Source of the DNA: Nageia nagi
Taxonomy: Eukaryota > Pinophyta
Direction of reading: 5' to 3'
Length of the DNA stretch: 64,000 nucleotides
Assembly: GCA_050084985.1 (NCBI GenBank)
Contig: JBITNC010000001.1
Span: 35,650,001-35,714,000, forward strand
Shown here: positions 62,908 to 64,000 of the stretch, piece by piece
Position numbering within the stretch: the first letter of the stretch is position 1
Layout of the letters: each line of letters begins with the position of its first letter
The notes under the pieces: model-generated
The model's input: only the letters and a program-made list of their open reading frames with translations
What the model was told of the DNA's origin: nothing
Databases searched by the model: none
Position numbers and translations under genes: made by a program

Positions 62908-63711
62908 ATGGAAGACACCTTTTTACCTAAACACATTCTCAATGGTTCCAACTTTGGGATTTGGGAACCATGGATGAGAGCTGAATTGCAGGTAAGGAAG
63001 CTTTGGCAAATAGTGAATGAAAACCTTGCACCTCTTACAGATAAGAAGTCACTAGAGGCTTACAACATGAAGAATGAATTAGCAACCCCCATGATCTTTA
63101 GTGTAATTTTAGATGATGTTCTCCTGATGATTTTCTCCTCAACCTCAATAAAGGAAGCTTGAGATAAGCTTAAGCAAATCTACCTTGGTTCAAAGTTTTC
63201 AAGAAGGTTTACCATTCTTCAAAAGTTGCTTCAATCTCATCAAAGAGAAGATGAAAATGTGGCTATCTACTTGAACATAATCATTGACCTAAGGACCCAA
63301 ATTATTACTTGTAGGTGCAATTGGATCAAAAATGAGTTCATGGTCTTCATCATTCTCTAAAACTTTTCTTTAAAGTTGGGTAACTTTGTGATAATTATGG
63401 AAATAAGGCTTGATGATGAAGAAGTCTTCTACTTTGAAAACCTTTCTAAGCTCCTTTTGAAGCATGAGAAAACCCTTAATAAAAAGATGTTGATTTCTTC
63501 TCCTAAGTATAATAATATTGCTCTTGATGAAACCAAAACTCCTTTCAAGAAGATGTTCAACCATCAAAAGAAATCTTATCCTTTTTCCACTAAAAAGTTT
63601 GAGAAAAAAGGTAATGGCAACAATAACAACAAGAACAATGGCAATAATGGCAACAATAATAACAACAACAATAGTAGTAGAAATAACAACAATAATAACC
63701 ACTTCAAATAA
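62908..63711 (+). pseudogene. Copia B gag
   Basis: From ATG 62908 it reads F-L-P-K-H-I-L-N-G-S-N-F-G-I-W, the start of a copia gag (UBN2 type), and M-R-A-E-L-Q. At 63160 TGA replaces the Trp of E-A-W-D-K-L; the text can be followed with a few breaks to frame 63376-63711. That frame ends in an Asn-rich linker (63601-63710) coded by AAC and AAT runs. A weak zinc-knuckle relic (C-N-Y-Y-G-I-Q-G) follows near 63765. Gag forms the particle. It is much better kept than copy A but not functional as read. Confidence 0.75.
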
Positions 63712-63929
63712 AGAGATGGAAAATGTAAAAAAAATAATCTATATCCTAAAGAAAATTTTAATGGTAATTGTAACTATTATGGCATCCAAGGTTGAAGAAG
63801 TTGATTGCTTCAAAAAGAATAGAAAGGAAAAGAATAAAGGTAATAGAAATGTAAATAACTTCAAAGGAGAGAAGAATATTCAAGCTAGTTTTGCTGCAAC
63901 ACTCTACTCCATGTCTCACTCTTTTTCAT

Positions 63930-64000
63930 CTGATTGGATTGTTGACTTTGGTTGCACTAATCAGCTATGCTTTGAAAAGAAAAAGTTTAAGAACTTTAAT
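63930..64000 (+). pseudogene. Copia B protease, start only
   Basis: D-W-I-V-D-F-G-C-T-N-Q-L at about 63932-63967 corresponds to the W-I-x-D-S-G-C-T-x-H-M active site of copia proteases, with Ser changed to Phe and the His lost. The window ends inside the domain. It is in another phase than gag, so a frameshift lies between. Confidence 0.65.

Larger units (their letters stand above)
59456..64000 (+). mobile_element. Copia element B (5' part, runs off the window)
   Basis: The order is LTR 59456-59945, primer site 59948-59959, a leader of about 2.9 kb, gag from 62908 and the start of the protease at 63944. It is the sister of copia A. The leader ends match those of A, which shows that the gypsy element at 37550 is a later insertion into A. 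Pol and the 3' LTR lie beyond the window. Confidence 0.85.

Overview
This window is repeat-filled nuclear DNA from a land plant with a large genome. I see no host protein gene, rRNA, tRNA or CRISPR array that I can support. The evidence for a plant is structural. There are many LTR retrotransposons of Ty1/copia and Ty3/gypsy type. Several primer-binding sites resemble the 3' end of plant initiator tRNA-Met. There are gypsy elements of the Tat kind and 'plant mobile domain' (PMD) reading frames. Most of the window is AT-rich and full of stop codons, as expected of old methylated repeats. A conifer or other large, slowly purged genome would fit, but the sequence does not prove the species. A run of exactly 100 N (26225-26324) marks an assembly gap, so the two halves may not be truly adjacent.

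Left of the gap, in order: (1) 1-2360, plus strand, a small gypsy-like element in which a retropepsin is followed directly by a polypurine tract and an LTR; (2) 2380-5171, minus strand, a chromovirus-like gypsy relic with gag, protease, primer site and 5' LTR; (3) 5385-15165, minus strand, a long Tat-type gypsy relic with 3' LTR, integrase, RNase H, RT, protease and gag regions; (4) 15165-24429, minus strand, an LTR-interior-LTR relic whose interior lacks pol but carries a plus-strand PMD frame, followed by (5) 24430-26224, a second PMD-bearing interior attached to the same LTR.

Right of the gap: (6) 26325-32075, minus strand, a young copia element with readable gag, protease and integrase, cut off by the gap inside RT; it lies in (7) 32081-34640, minus strand, a second copy of element 1; (8) 34645 to about 50500, plus strand, copia element A, split by (9) 37550-45857, a complete nested gypsy element with 853-bp LTRs and a perfect GTAGA target duplication; (10) 54515-57979, a complete non-autonomous LTR element with no recognisable protein; (11) 59456-64000, plus strand, copia element B, a relative of A that runs off the window.

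The most interesting system is the set of gypsy elements that carry a PMD gene on the strand opposite to gag. The copy at 40011-42468 still shows a TATA box, a 5'-UTR intron with a TACTAAC branch site, a 569-codon frame (final stop included) split by an 89-bp intron, and a poly(A) signal. It has ten premature stops (nine TAG, one TGA) and no frameshift, and the LTRs of the same element differ almost only by transitions. Both facts suggest decay mainly by deamination of methylated cytosine. Two older PMD copies lie at 17430 and 25832. None of the PMD-bearing elements shows its own RT or integrase, so they would have needed help from a relative such as element 3.
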